A stretch of 64,000 bases of DNA from Plantago ovata (lineage: Eukaryota; Streptophyta; Magnoliopsida; Lamiales; Plantaginaceae): positions 39,904,744 through 39,968,743 of the forward strand of contig CM051458.1 in NCBI GenBank assembly GCA_028274465.1, in the 5' to 3' direction. Below the pieces are notes generated by a model, which worked only from the letters and a program-made list of their open reading frames with translations, made no database searches and was not told the DNA's origin. A program made the translations under genes and the position numbers. Positions 1 to 15,500 of this stretch are shown one piece after another (position 1 is the first letter of the stretch; each line of letters begins with the position of its first letter).

Positions 1-290
1 TATAGAACAACTACTAGATCAACTACTAGGTCACTAGATTAGTTAGATTGCTGTTTAGAGTGTTCCATTATGATATCACTTTCCTCAAACATAGCAGAGA
101 ACTAACTACAAGTACTAGAGTTATATACACAATCAAATAAGAAGTTCCCTTGCTTCCTTAATGAGCAAGTTATAGAGTCCATTGAAACTAACCTATCTAT
201 TGTGCTTACTAACTAGATGATTCATTCATCCACTTTCTATTGCTTTACGTAGATGAAAGATACAATGCCATGTAAAGAATGAGTTGTATG
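1..290. repeat. Exemplar long satellite subunit (GCTGTTT type)
   Basis: First complete long subunit. Relative to the short type it contains an extra segment of about 65 bp running from AGAGTTATATACACAATC to AGAGTCCATT. That segment includes CTTGCTTCCTTAATGAGCAAG, whose ends CTTGCT/AGCAAG are inverted repeats. The pairing is lost in the sister long variant (CTTGATT...GAGAAAG), so the hairpin is not conserved. The left edge carries a variable number of CTAGATCA-like micro-repeats. Confidence 0.85.
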
Positions 291-530
291 TATAGAACAA
301 CTACTAGATCACTAGATTAGTTAGATTGCTATTTAGAGTGTTCCATTATGATATCCCTTTCCTCAAACATAGCAGAGAACTAACTACAAGTACTATAGCT
401 GAAACTAACCTTTCCATTACCGTTACAAACTAGATTAGTTGTCTATTGATTCATTCATCCACTTTCTAATGCTTTATGTAGATGAAAGATACAATCCCAT
501 GCAAAGAATGAGATGTATATCTTCCCTTTA
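291..530. repeat. Exemplar short satellite subunit
   Basis: Short subunit that alternates with long ones to make a dimer of about 517 bp. It shares the GATTCATTCATCCACTTTCTA and GATGAAAGATACAATCCC blocks with long subunits. Its own insert is ACAAACTAGATTAGTTGTCT, in place of the segment found only in long subunits. Confidence 0.85.
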
Positions 531-3500
531 TCTAAAACAACAACTAAATCACTAGATTAGTTAGATTTCTACATAGAGTGTTCCGCTAGATATCCCTCTC
601 CGCAAACATAGGAAAGAACTAACTACAAGTACTAGAGTTATATACACAATCAAATAAGAAGTCCCCTTGATTCCTTAATGAGAAAGTTAAAGAGTCCATT
701 GAAACTAACCTATCTATTGTGCTTACTAACTAGATGATTCATTCATCCACTTTCTATTGCTTTACGTAGATGAAAGATACAATGCCATGTAAAGAATGAG
801 TTGTATGTATAGAACAACTACTAGATCACTAGATTAGTTAGATTGCTATTTAGAGTGTTCCATTATGATATCCCTTTCCTCAAACATAGCAGAGAACTAA
901 CTACAAGTACTAGAGTTATATACACAATCAAATAAGAAGTTCCCTTGCTTCCTTAATGAGCAAGTAATAGAGTCCATTGAAACTAACCCATCTATTGTGC
1001 TTACTAACTAGATGATTCATTCATCCACTTTCTATTGCTTTACGTAGATGAAAGATACAATGCCATGTAAAGAATGAGTTGTATGTATAGAACAACTACT
1101 AGATCAACTACTAGATCACTAGATTAGTTAGATTGCTGTTTAGAGTGTTCCATTATGATATCACTTTCCTCAAACATAGCAGAGAACTAACTACAAGTAC
1201 TAGAGTTATATACACAATCAAATAAGAAGTTCCCTTGCTTCCTTAATGAGCAAGTTATAGAGTCCATTGAAACTAACCTATCTATTGTGCTTACTAACTA
1301 GATGATTCATTCATCCACTTTCTATTGCTTTACGTAGATGAAAGATACAATGCCATGTAAAGAATGAGTTGTATGTATAGAACAACTACTAGATCACTAG
1401 ATTAGTTAGATTGCTATTTAGAGTGTTCCATTATGATATCCCTTTCCTCAAACATAGCAGAGAACTAACTACAAGTACTATAGCTGAAACTAACCTTTCC
1501 ATTACCGTTACAAACTAGATTAGTTGTCTATTGATTCATTCATCCACTTTCTAATGCTTTATGTAGATGAAAGATACAATCCCATGCAAAGAATGAGTTG
1601 TATATCTTCCCTTTATCTAAAACAACAACTAAATCACTAGATTAGTTAGATTGCTAGATAGAGTGTTCCGCTAGATATCCCTCTCCGCAAACATAGGAAA
1701 GAACTAACTACAAGTACTAGAGTTATATACACAATCAAATAAGAAGTCCCCTTGATTCCTTAATGAGAAAGTTAAAGAGTCCATTGAAACTAACCTATCT
1801 ATTGTGCTTACTAACTAGATGATTCATTCATCCACTTTCTATTGCTTTACGTAGATGAAAGATACAATGCCATGTAAAGAATGAGTTGTATGTATAGAAC
1901 AACTACTAGATCACTAGATTAGTTAGATTGCTATTTAGAGTGTTCCATTGTGATATCCATTTCCTCAAACATAGAAGAGAACTAACTACAAGTACTATAG
2001 CTGGAACTAACCTTTCCATTACCCTTACAAACTAGATTAGTTGTCTATTGATTCATTCATTCAATTTCTATTACTTTAGTTAGATGAAAGATACAATCCC
2101 ATGCAAAGAATGAGTTGTATGTCTTCCCTTTATCTAGAACAGCAACTAGTTCAGTAGATTAGTTAGATTGCTCTACAGAGTGTTCCGTTTTGATATCCCT
2201 TTCCGCAAACATAGGAGAGAACTAACGACAAGTACTAGAGTTATATACACAATCAAATAAGAAGTTCCCTTGCTTCCTTAATGAGCAAGTAATAGAGTCC
2301 ATTGAAACTAACCCATCTATTGTGCTTACTAACTAGATGATTCATTCATCCACTTTCTATTGCTTTACGTAGATGAAAGATACAATGCCATGTAAAGAAT
2401 GAGTTGTATGTATAGAACAACTACTAGATCAACTACTAGGTCACTAGATTAGTTAGATTGCTGTTTAGAGTGTTCCATTATGATATCACTTTCCTCAAAC
2501 ATAGCAGAGAACTAACTACAAGTACTAGAGTTATATACACAATCAAATAAGAAGTTCCCTTGCTTCCTTAATGAGCAAGTTATAGAGTCCATTGAAACTA
2601 ACCTATCTATTGTGCTTACTAACTAGATGATTCATTCATCCACTTTCTATTGCTTTACGTAGATGAAAGATACAATGCCATGTAAAGAATGAGTTGTATG
2701 TATAGAACAACTACTAGATCACTAGATTAGTTAGATTGCTATTTAGAGTGTTCCATTATGATATCCCTTTCCTCAAACATAGCAGAGAACTAACTACAAG
2801 TACTATAGCTGAAACTAACCTTTCCATTACCGTTACAAACTAGATTAGTTGTCTATTGATTCATTCATCCACTTTCTAATGCTTTATGTAGATGAAAGAT
2901 ACAATCCCATGCAAAGAATGAGTTGTATATCTTCCCTTTATCTAAAACAACAACTAAATCACTACATTAGTTAGATTTCTACATAGAGTGTTCCGCTAGA
3001 TATCCCTCTCCGCAAACATAGGAAAGAACTAACTACAAGTACTAGAGTTATATACACAATCAAATAAGAAGTCCCCTTGATTCCTTAATGAGAAAGTTAA
3101 AGAGTCCATTGAAACTAACCTATCTATTGTGCTTACTAACTAGATGATTCATTCATCCACTTTCTATTGCTTTACGTAGATGAAAGATACAATGCCATGT
3201 AAAGAATGAGTTGTATGTATAGAACAACTACTAGATCACTAGATTAGTTAGATTGCTATTTAGAGTGTTCCATTATGATATCCCTTTCCTCAAACATAGC
3301 AGAGAACTAACTACAAGTACTATAGCTGAAACTAACCTTTCCATTACCGTTACAAACTAGATTAGTTGTCTATTGATTCATTCATCCACTTTCTAATGCT
3401 TTATGTAGATGAAAGATACAATCCCATGCAAAGAATGAGTTGTATATCTTCCCTTTATCTAAAACAACAACTAAATCACTAGATTAGTTAGATTTCTACA

Positions 3501-6500
3501 TAGAGTGTTCCGCTAGATATCCCTCTCCGCAAACATAGGAAAGAACTAACTACAAGTACTAGAGTTATATACACAATCAAATAAGAAGTCCCCTTGATTC
3601 CTTAATGAGAAAGTTAAAGAGTCCATTGAAACTAACCTATCTATTGTGCTTACTAACTAGATGATTCATTCATCCACTTTCTATTGCTTTACGTAGATGA
3701 AAGATACAATGCCATGTAAAGAATGAGTTGTATGTATAGAACAACTACTAGATCACTAGATTAGTTAGATTGCTATTTAGAGTGTTCCATTGTGATATCC
3801 ATTTCCTCAAACATAGAAGAGAACTAACTACAAGTACTATAGCTGGAACTAACCTTTCCATTACCCTTACAAACTAGATTAGTTGTCTATTGATTCATTC
3901 ATTCAATTTCTATTACTTTAGTTAGATGAAAGATACAATCCCATGCAAAGAATGAGTTGTATGTCTTCCCTTTATCTAGAACAGCAACTAGTTCAGTAGA
4001 TTAGTTAGATTGCTCTACAGAGTGTTCCGTTTTGATATCCCTTTCCGCAAACATAGGAGAGAACTAACGACAAGTACTAGAGTTATATACACAATCAAAT
4101 AAGAAGTTCCCTTGCTTCCTTAATGAGCAAGTAATAGAGTCCATTGAAACTAACCCATCTATTGTGCTTACTAACTAGATGATTCATTCATCCACTTTCT
4201 ATTGCTTTACGTAGATGAAAGATACAATGCCATGTAAAGAATGAGTTGTATGTATAGAACAACTACTAGATCAACTACTAGATCACTAGATTAGTTAGAT
4301 TGCTGTTTAGAGTGTTCCATTATGATATCACTTTCCTCAAACATAGCAGAGAACTAACTACAAGTACTAGAGTTATATACACAATCAAATAAGAAGTTCC
4401 CTTGCTTCCTTAATGAGCAAGTTATAGAGTCCATTGAAACTAACCTATCTATTGTGCTTACTAACTAGATGATTCATTCATCCACTTTCTATTGCTTTAC
4501 GTAGATGAAAGATACAATGCCATGTAAAGAATGAGTTGTATGTATAGAACAACTACTAGATCACTAGATTAGTTAGATTGCTATTTAGAGTGTTCCATTA
4601 TGATATCCCTTTCCTCAAACATAGCAGAGAACTAACTACAAGTACTATAGCTGAAACTAACCTTTCCATTACCGTTACAAACTAGATTAGTTGTCTATTG
4701 ATTCATTCATCCACTTTCTAATGCTTTATGTAGATGAAAGATACAATCCCATGCAAAGAATGAGTTGTATATCTTCCCTTTATCTAAAACAACAACTAAA
4801 TCACTAGATTAGTTAGATTTCTACATAGAGTGTTCCGCTAGATATCCCTCTCCGCAAACATAGGAAAGAACTAACTACAAGTACTAGAGTTATATACACA
4901 ATCAAATAAGAAGTCCCCTTGATTCCTTAATGAGAAAGTTAAAGAGTCCATTGAAACTAACCTATCTATTGTGCTTACTAACTAGATGATTCATTCATCC
5001 ACTTTCTATTGCTTTACGTAGATGAAAGATACAATGCCATGTAAAGAATGAGTTGTATGTATAGAACAACTACTAGATCACTAGATTAGTTAGATTGCTA
5101 TTTAGAGTGTTCCATTGTGATATCCATTTCCTCAAACATAGAAGAGAACTAACTACAAGTACTATAGCTGGAACTAACCTTTCCATTACCCTTACAAACT
5201 AGATTAGTTGTCTATTGATTAATTCATTCAATTTCTATTACTTTAGTTAGATGAAAGATACAATCCCATGCAAAGAATGAGTTGTATGTCTTCCCTTTAT
5301 CTAGAACAGCAACTAAATCACTAGATTAGTTAGATTTCTACATAGAGTGTTCCGCTAGATATCCCTCTCCGCAAACATAGGAAAGAACTAACTACAAGTA
5401 CTAGAGTTATATACACAATCAAATAAGAAGTCCCCTTGATTCCTTAATGAGAAAGTTAAAGAGTCCATTGAAACTAACCTATCTATTGTGCTTACTAACT
5501 AGATGATTCATTCATCCACTTTCTATTGCTTTACGTAGATGAAAGATACAATGCCATGTAAAGAATGAGTTGTATGTATAGAACAACTACTAGATCACTA
5601 GATTAGTTAGATTGCTATTTAGAGTGTTCCATTGTGATATCCATTTCCTCAAACATAGAAGAGAACTAACTACAAGTACTATAGCTGGAACTAACCTTTC
5701 CATTACCCTTACAAACTAGATTAGTTGTCTATTGATTCATTCATTCAATTTCTATTACTTTAGTTAGATGAAAGATACAATCCCATGCAAAGAATGAGTT
5801 GTATGTCTTCCCTTTATCTAGAACAGCAACTAGTTCAGTAGATTAGTTAGATTGCTCTACAGAGTGTTCCGTTTTGATATCCCTTTCCGCAAACATAGGA
5901 GAGAACTAACGACAAGTACTAGAGTTATATACACAATCAAATAAGAAGTTCCCTTGCTTCCTTAATGAGCAAGTAATAGAGTCCATTGAAACTAACCTAT
6001 CTATTGTGCTTACTAACTAGATGATTCATTCATCCACTTTCTATTGCTTTACGTAGATGAAAGATACAATGCCATGTAAAGAATGAGTTGTATGTATAGA
6101 GATCAACTACTAGATCACTAGATTAGTTAGATTGCTGTTTAGAGTGTTCCATTATGATATCACTTTCCTCAAACATAGCAGAGAACTAACTACAAGTACT
6201 AGAGTTATATACACAATCAAATAAGAAGTTCCCTTGCTTCCTTAATGAGCAAGTTATAGAGTCCATTGAAACTAACCTATCTATTGTGCTTACTAACTAG
6301 ATGATTCATTCATCCACTTTCTATTGCTTTACGTAGATGAAAGATACAATGCCATGTAAAGAATGAGTTGTATGTATAGAACAACTACTAGATCACTAGA
6401 TTAGTTAGATTGCTATTTAGAGTGTTCCATTATGATATCCCTTTCCTCAAACATAGCAGAGAACTAACTACAAGTACTATAGCTGAAACTAACCTTTCCT

Positions 6501-9500
6501 ATTACCGTTACAAACTAGATTAGTTGTCTATTGATTCATTCATCCACTTTCTAATGCTTTAGGTAGATGAAAGATACAATCCCATGCAAAGAATGAGTTG
6601 TATATCTTCCCTTTATCTAAAACAACAACTAAATCACTAGATTAGTTAGATTTCTACATAGAGTGTTCCGCTAGATATCCCTCTCCGCAAACATAGGAGA
6701 GAACTAACTACAAGTACTAGAGTTATATAGAAAATCAAATAAGAAGTCCCTTGATTCCTTAATGAGAAAGTTAAAGAGTCCATTGAAACTAACCTATCTA
6801 TTGTGCTTACTAACTAGATGATTCATTCATCCACTTTCTATTGCTTTACGTAGATGAAAGATACAATGCCATGTAAAGAATGAGTTGTATGTATAGAACA
6901 ACTACTAGATCACTAGATTAGTTAGATTGCTATTTAGAGTGTTCCATTGTGATATCCATTTCCTCAAACATAGAAGAGAACTAACTACAAGTACTATAGC
7001 TGGAACTAACCTTTCCATTACCCTTACAAACTGGATTAGTTGTCTATTGATTAATTCATTCAATTTCTATTACTTTAGTTAGATGAAAGATACAATCCCA
7101 TGCAAAGAATGAGTTGTATGTCTTCCCTTTATCTAGAACAGCAACTAGTTCAGTAGATTAGTTAGATTGCTCTACAGAGTGTTCCGTTTTGATATCCCTT
7201 TCCGCAAACATAGGAGAGAACTAACGACAAGTACTAGAGTTATATACACAATCAAATAAGAAGTTCCCTTGCTTCCTTAATGAGCAAGTAATAGAGTCCA
7301 TTGAAACTAACCTATCTATTGTGCTTACTAACTAGATGATTCATTCATCCACTTTCTATTGCTTTACGTAGATGAAAGATACAATGCCATGTAAGGAATG
7401 AGTTGTATGTATAGAACAACTACTAGATTACTACTAGATCACTAAATTAGTTAGATTGCTGTTTAGAGTGTTCCATTATGATATCACTTTCCTCAAACAT
7501 AGCAGAGAACTAACTACAAGTACTAGAGTTATATACACAATCAAATAAGAAGTTCCCTTGCTTCCTTAATGAGCAAGTTATAGAGTCCATTGAAACTAAC
7601 CTATCTATTGTGCTTACTAACTAGATGATTAATTCATCCACTTTCTATTGCTTTACGTAGATGAAAGATACAATGCCATGTAAAGAATGAGTTGTATGTA
7701 TAGAACAACTACTAGATCACTAGATTAGTTAGATTGCTATTTAGAGTGTTCCATTATGATATCCCTTTCCTCAAACATAGCAGAGAACTAACTACAAGTA
7801 CTATAGCTGAAACTAACCTTTCCATTACCGTTACAAACTAGATTAGTTGTCTATTGATTCATTCATCCACTTTCTAATGCTTTATGTAGATGAAAGATAC
7901 AATCCCATGCAAAGAATGAGTTGTATATCTTCCCTTTATCTAAAACAACAACTAAATCACTAGATTAGTTAGATTGCTACATAGAGTGTTCCGCTAGATA
8001 TCCCTTCCGCAAACATAGGAAAGAACTAACTACAAGTACTAGAGTTATATACACAATCAAATAAGAAGTCCCCTTGATTCCTTAATGAGAAAGTTAAAGA
8101 GTCCATTGAAACTAACCTATCTATTGTGCTTACTAACTAGATGATTCATTCATCCACTTTCTATTGCTTTACGTAGATGAAAGATACAATGCCATGTAAA
8201 GAATGAGTTGTATGTATAGAACAACTACTAGATCACTAGATTAGTTAGATTGCTATTTAGAGTGTTCCATTGTGATATCCATTTCCTCAAACATAGAAGA
8301 GAACTAACTACAAGTACTATAGCTGGAACTAACCTTTCCATTACCCTTACAAACTAGATTAGTTGTCTATTGATTCATTCATTCAATTTATATTACTTTA
8401 GTTAGATGAAAGATACAATCCCATGCAAAGAATGAGTTGTATGTCTTCCCTTTATCTAGAACAACAACTAGTTCAGTAGATTAGTTAGATTGCTCTACAG
8501 AGTGTTCCGTTTTGATATCCCTTTCCGCAAACATAGGAGAGAACTAACGACAAGTACTAGAGTATATACACAATCAAATAAGAAGTTCCCTTGCTTCCTT
8601 AATGAGCAAGTAATAGAGTCCATTGAAACTAACCTATCTACTGTGCTTACTAACTAGATGATTCATTCATCCACTTTCTATTGCTTTACGTAGATGAAAG
8701 ATACAATGCCATGTAAAGAATGAGTTGTATGTATAGAACAACTACTAGATCAACTACTAGATCACTAGATTAGTTAGATTGCTGTTTAGAGTGTTCCATT
8801 ATGATATCACATTCCTCAAACATAGCAGAGAACTAACTACAAGTACTAGAGTTATATACACAATCAAATAAGAAGTTCCCTTGCTTCCTTAATGAGCAAG
8901 TTATAGAGTCCATTGAAACTAACCTATCTATTGTGCTTACTAACTAGATGATTCATTCATCCACTTTCTATTGCTTTACGTAGATGAAAGATACAATGCC
9001 ACGTAAAGAATGAGTTGTATGTATAGAACAACTACTAGATCACTAGATTAGTTAGATTGCTATTTAGAGTGTTCCATTATGATATCCCTTTCCTCAAACA
9101 TAGCAGAGAACTAACTACAAGTACTATAGCTGAAACTAACCTTTCCATTACCGTTACAAACTAGATTAGTTGTCTATTGATTCATTCATCCACTTTCTAA
9201 TGCTTTAGGTAGATGAAAGATACAATCCCATGCAAAGAATGAGTTGTATATCTTCCCTTTATCTAGAACAGCAAGTAGTTCAGTAGATTAGTTAGATTGC
9301 TCTACTAGAGTGTTCCGTTTTGATATCCCTTTCCGCAACATAGGAGAGAACTAACGACAAGTACTAGAGTTATATACACAATCAAATAAGAAGTTCCCTT
9401 GCTTCCTTAATGAGCAAGTAATAGAGTCCATTGAAACTAACCTATCTATTGTGCTTACTAACTAGATGATTCATTCATCCACTTTCTATTGCTTTACGTA

Positions 9501-12500
9501 GATGAAAGATACAATGCCATGTAAGAATGAGTTGTATGTATAGAACAACTACTAGATCACTAGATCACTAATTAATTAGATTGCTGTTTAGAGTGTTCCA
9601 TTATGATATCACTTTCCTCAAACATAGCAGAGAACTAACTACAAGTACTAGAGTTATATACACAATCAAATAAGAAGTTCCCTTGCTTCCTTAATGAGCA
9701 AGTTATAGAGTCCATTGAAACTAACCTATCTATTGTGCTTACTAACTAGATGATTCATTCATCCACTTTCTATTGCTTTACGTAGATGAAAGATACAATG
9801 CCATGTAAAGAATGAGTTGTATGTATAGAACAACTACTAGATCACTAGATTAGTTAGATTGCTATTTAGAGTGTTCCATTATGATATCCCTTTCCTCAAA
9901 CATAGCAGAGAACTAACTACAAGTACTATAGCTGAAACTAACCTTTCCATTACCGTTACAAACTAGATTAGTTGTCTATTGATTCATTCATCCACTTTCT
10001 AATGCTTTAGGTAGATGAAAGATACAATCCCATGCAAAGAATGAGTTGTATATCTTCCCTTTATCTAGAACAGCAAGTAGTTCAGTAGATTAGTTAGATT
10101 GCTCTACAGAGTGTTCCGTTTTGATATCCCTTTCCGCAACATAGGAGAGAACTAACGACAAGTACTAGAGTTATATACACAATCAAATAAGAAGTTCCCT
10201 TGCTTCCTTAATGAGCAAGTAATAGAGTCCATTGAAACTAACCTATCTATGGTGCTTACTAACTAGATGATTCATTCATCCACTTTCTATTGCTTTACGT
10301 AGATGAAAGATACAATGCCATGTAAAGAATGAGTTGTATGTATAGAACACTACAACTACTAGATCACTAAATTAGTTACGTTGCTGTTTAGAGTGTTCCA
10401 TTATGATATCACTTTCCTCAAACATAGCAGAGAACTAACTACAAGTACTAGAGTTATATACACAATCAAATAAGAAGTTCCCTTGCTTCCTTAATGAGCA
10501 AGTTATAGAGTCCATTGAAACTAACCTATCTATTGTGCTTACTAACTAGATGATTCATTCATCCACTTTCTATTGCTTTACGTAGATGAAAGATACAATG
10601 CCATGTAAAGAATGAGTTGTATGTATAGAACAACTACTAGATCACTACTAGATCACTAGTAGTTAGATTTCTATTTAGAGTGCTCCATTATGATATCCCT
10701 TTCCTCAAACATAGAAGAGAACTAACTACAAGTACTATAGCTGAAACTAACATTTCCATTACCGTTACAAACTAGATTAGTTGTCTATTGATTCATTCAT
10801 CCACTTTCTAATTCTTTAGGTAGATGAAAGATACAATCCCATGCAAAGAATGAGTTGTATATCTTCCCTTTATCTAGAACAACAACTAAATCACTAGATT
10901 AGTTAGATTGCTACATAGAGTGTTCCGTTAGATATCCCTTTCCGCAAACATAGGAGAGAACTAACTACAAGTACTAGAGTTATATACACAATCAAATAAG
11001 AAGTTCCCTTGCTTCCTTAATGAGCAAGTTATAGAGTCCATTGAAACTAACCTATCTATTGTGCTTACTAACTAGATGATTCATTCATCCACTTTCTATT
11101 GCTTTACGTAGATGAAAGATACAATGCCATGTAAAGAATGAGTTGTATGTATAGAACAACTACTAGATCACTAGATTAGTTACATTGCTATTTAGAGTGT
11201 TCCATTATGATATCCCTTTACCTCAAACATAGCAGAGAACTAACTACAAGTACTATAGCTGGAACTAACCTTTCCATTACCCTTACAAACTAGATTAGTT
11301 GTCTATTGATTCATTCATTCACTTTATATTACTTTAGTTAGATGAAAGATACAATCCCATTCAAAGAATGAGTTGTATGTCTTCCCTTTATCTAGAACAG
11401 CAACTAGTTCAGTAGATTAGTTAGATTGCTCTATAGAGTGTTCCGTTTTGATATCCCTTTCCGCAAACATAGGAGAGAACTAACGACAAGTACTAGAGCT
11501 ATATACACAATCAAATAAGAAGTTCCCTTGCTTCCTTAATGAGCAAGTAATAGAGTCCATTGAAACTAACCTATCTATTGTGCTTACTAACTAGATGATT
11601 CATTCATCCACTTTCTATTGCTTTACGTAGATGAAAGATACAACGCCATGTAAAGAATGAGTTATATGTATAGAACAACTACTAGATCACTAGATTAGTT
11701 ACATTGCTGTTTAGAGTGTTCCATTATGATATCACATTCCTCAAACATAGCAGAGAACTAACTACAAGTACTAGAGTTATATACACAATCAAATAAGAAG
11801 TTCCCTTGCTTCCTTAATGAGCAAGTTATAGAGTCCATTGAAACTAACCTATCTATTGTGCTTACTAACTAGATGATTCATTCATCCACTTTCTATTGCT
11901 TTACGTAGATGAAAGATACAATGCCATGTAAAGAATGGGTTGTATGTATAGAACAACTACTAGATCAACTACTAGATCACTAGATTAGTTAGATTTCTAT
12001 TTACAGTGTTCCATTATGATATCCCTTTCCTCAAACATAGAAGAGAACTAACTACAAGTACTATAGCTGAAACTAACCTTTCCATACCGTTACAAACTAG
12101 ATTAGTTGTCTATTGATTCATTCATCCACTTTCTAATTCTTTAGGTAGATGAAAGATACAATCCCATGCAAAGAATGAGTTGTATATCTTCCCTTTATCT
12201 AGAACAACAACTAGATCACTAGATTAGTTAGATTGCTACATAGAGTGTTCCGTTAGATATCCCTTTCCGCAAACATAGGAGAGAACTAACTACAAGTACT
12301 AGAGTTATATACACAATCAAATAAGAAGTCCCATTGCTTCCTTAATGAGCAAGTTAAAGAGTCCATTGAAATTAACCTATCTATTGTGCTTACTAACTAG
12401 ATGATTCATTCATCCACTTTCTATTGCTTTACGTAGATGAAAGATACAATGCCATGTAAAGAATGAGTTGTATGTATAGAACAACTACTAGATCACTAGA

Positions 12501-15500
12501 TTAGTTAGATTGCTATTTAGACTGTTCCATTATGATATCCCTTTCCTCAAACATAGCAGAGAACTAACTACAAGCACTATAGCTGGAACTAACCTTTCCA
12601 TTACCCTTACAAACTAGATTAGTTGTCTATTGATTCATTCATTCACTTTCTATTACTTTAGTTAGATGAAAGATAGAATCCCATGCAAAGAATGAGTTGT
12701 ATGTCTTCCCTTTATTCAGAACAGCAACTAGTTCAGTAGATTAGTTAGATTGCTCTATAGAGTGTTCCGTTTTGATATCCCTTTCCGCAAACATAGGAGA
12801 GAACTAACGACAAGTAATAGAGTTATATACACAATCAAATAAGAAGTTCCCTTGCTTCCTTAATGAGCAAGTTATAGAGTCCATTGAAACTAACCTATCT
12901 ATTGTTCTTACTAACTAGATGATTCATTCATCCACTTTCTATTGCTTTACGTAGATGAAAGATACAATGCCATGTAAAGAATGAGTTGTATGTATAGAAC
13001 AACTACTAGATCACTAGATTAGTTAGATTGCTATTTAGAGTGTTCCATTATGATATCCCTTTCCTCAAACATAGCAGAGAACTAACTACAAGTACTATAG
13101 ATGAAACTACCTTTCCATTACCGTTACAAACTAGATTAGTTGTCTATTGATTCATTCATCCACTTTCTAATGCTTTATGTAGATGAAAGATACAATCCAT
13201 GCAAAGAATGAGTTGTATATCTTCCCTTTATCTAAAACAACAACTAAATCACTAGATTAGTTAGATTGCTACATAGAGTGTTCCGCTAGATATCCCTCTC
13301 CGCAAACATAGGAAGAACTAACTACAAGTACTAGAGTTATATACACAATCAAATAAGAAGTCCCCTTGATTCCTTAATGAGAAAGTTAAAGAGTCCATTG
13401 AAACTAACCTATCTATTGTGCTTACTAACTAGATGATTCATTCATCCACTTTCTATTGCTTTACGTAGATGAAAGATACAATGCCATGTAAAGAATGAGT
13501 TGTATGTATAGAACAACTACTAGATCACTAGATTAGTTAGATTGCTATTTAGAGTGTTCCATTATGATATCCCTTTCCTCAAACATAGCAGAGAACTAAC
13601 TACAAGTACTATAGCTGGAACTAACCTTTCCATTACCCTTACAAACTAGATTAGTTGTCTATTGATTCATTCATTCACTTTCTATTACTTTAGGTAGATG
13701 AAAGATACAATCCCATGCAAAGAATGAGTTGTATGTCTTCCCTTTATCTAGAACAACAACTAGATCACTAGATTAGTTAGATTGCTCTATAGAGTGTTCC
13801 GTTTGATATCCCTTTCCGCAAACATAGGAGAGAACTAACTACAAGTACTAGAGTTATATACACAATCAAATAAGAAGTTCCCTTGCTTCCTTAATGAGCA
13901 AGTAATAGAGTCCATTGAAACTAACCTATCTATTGTGCTTACTAACTAGATGATTCATTCATCCACTTTCTATTGCTTTACGTAGATGAAAGATACAATG
14001 CCATGTAAAGAATGAGTTGTATGTATAGAACAACTACTAGATCACTAGATTAGATTTAGATTGCTATTTAGAGTGTTCCATTATGATATCCCTTTCCTCA
14101 AACATAGCAGAGAACTAACTACAAGTACTATAGCTGAACTAACCTTTCCATTACCCTTACAAACTAGATTAGTTGTCTATTGATTCATTCATTCACTTTC
14201 TATTCTTTAGGTAGATGAAAGATACAATCCCATGCAAAGAATGAGTTGTATGTCTTCCCTTTATCTAGAACAACAACTAGATCACTAGATTAGTTAGATT
14301 GCTATAGAGTGTTCCGTTATGATATCCCTTTCCGCAAACATAGGAGAGAACTAACTACAAGTACTAGAGTTATATACACAATCAAATAAGAAGTTCCCTT
14401 GCTTCCTTAATGAGCAAGTTATAGAGTCCATTGAAACTAACCTATCTATTGTGCTTACTAACTAGATGATTCATTCATCCACTTTCTATTGCTTTACGTA
14501 GATGAAAGATACAATGCCATGTAAAGAATGAGTTGTATGTATAGAACAACTACTAGATCACTAGATTAGTTAGATTGCTATTTAGAGTGTTCCATTATGA
14601 TATCCCTTTCCTCAAACATAGCAGAGAACTAACTACAAGTACTATAGCTGGAACTAACCTTTCCATTACCCTTACAAACTAGATTAGTTGTCTATTGATT
14701 CATTCATTCACTTTCTATTGCTTTAGTAGATGAAAGATACAATCCCATGCAAAGAATGAGTTGTATGTCTTCCCTTTATCTAGAACAACAACTAGATCAC
14801 TAGATTAGTTAGATTGCTCTATAGAGTGTTCCGTTTTGATATCCCTTTCCGCAAACATAGGAGAGAACTAACGACAAGTACTAGAGTTATATACACAATC
14901 AAATAAGAAGTTCCCTTGCTTCCTTAATGAGCAAGTAATAGAGTCCATTGAAACTAACCTATCTATTGTGCTTACTAACTAGATGATTCATTCATCCACT
15001 TTCTATTGCTTTACGTAGATGAAAGATACAATGCCATGTAAAGAATGAGTTGTATGTATAGAACAACTACTAGATCACTAGATTAGTTAGATTGCTGTTT
15101 AGAGTGTTCCATTATGATATCACTTTCCTCAAACATAGCAGAGAACTAACTACAAGTACTAGAGTTATATACACAATCAAATAAGAAGTTCCCTTGCTTC
15201 CTTAATGAGCAAGTTATAGAGTCCATTGAAACTAACCTATCTATTGTGCTTACTAACTAGATGATTCATTCATCCACTTTCTATTGCTTTACGTAGATGA
15301 AAGATACAATGCCATGTAAAGAATGAGTTGTATGTATAGAACAACTACTAGATCACTAGATCACTAGATTAGTTAGATTGCTATTTAGAGTGTTCCATTA
15401 TGATATCCCTTTCCTCAAACATAGCAGAGAACTAACTACAAGTACTATAGCTGAAACTAACCTTTCCATTACCGTTACAAACTAGATTAGTTGTCTATTG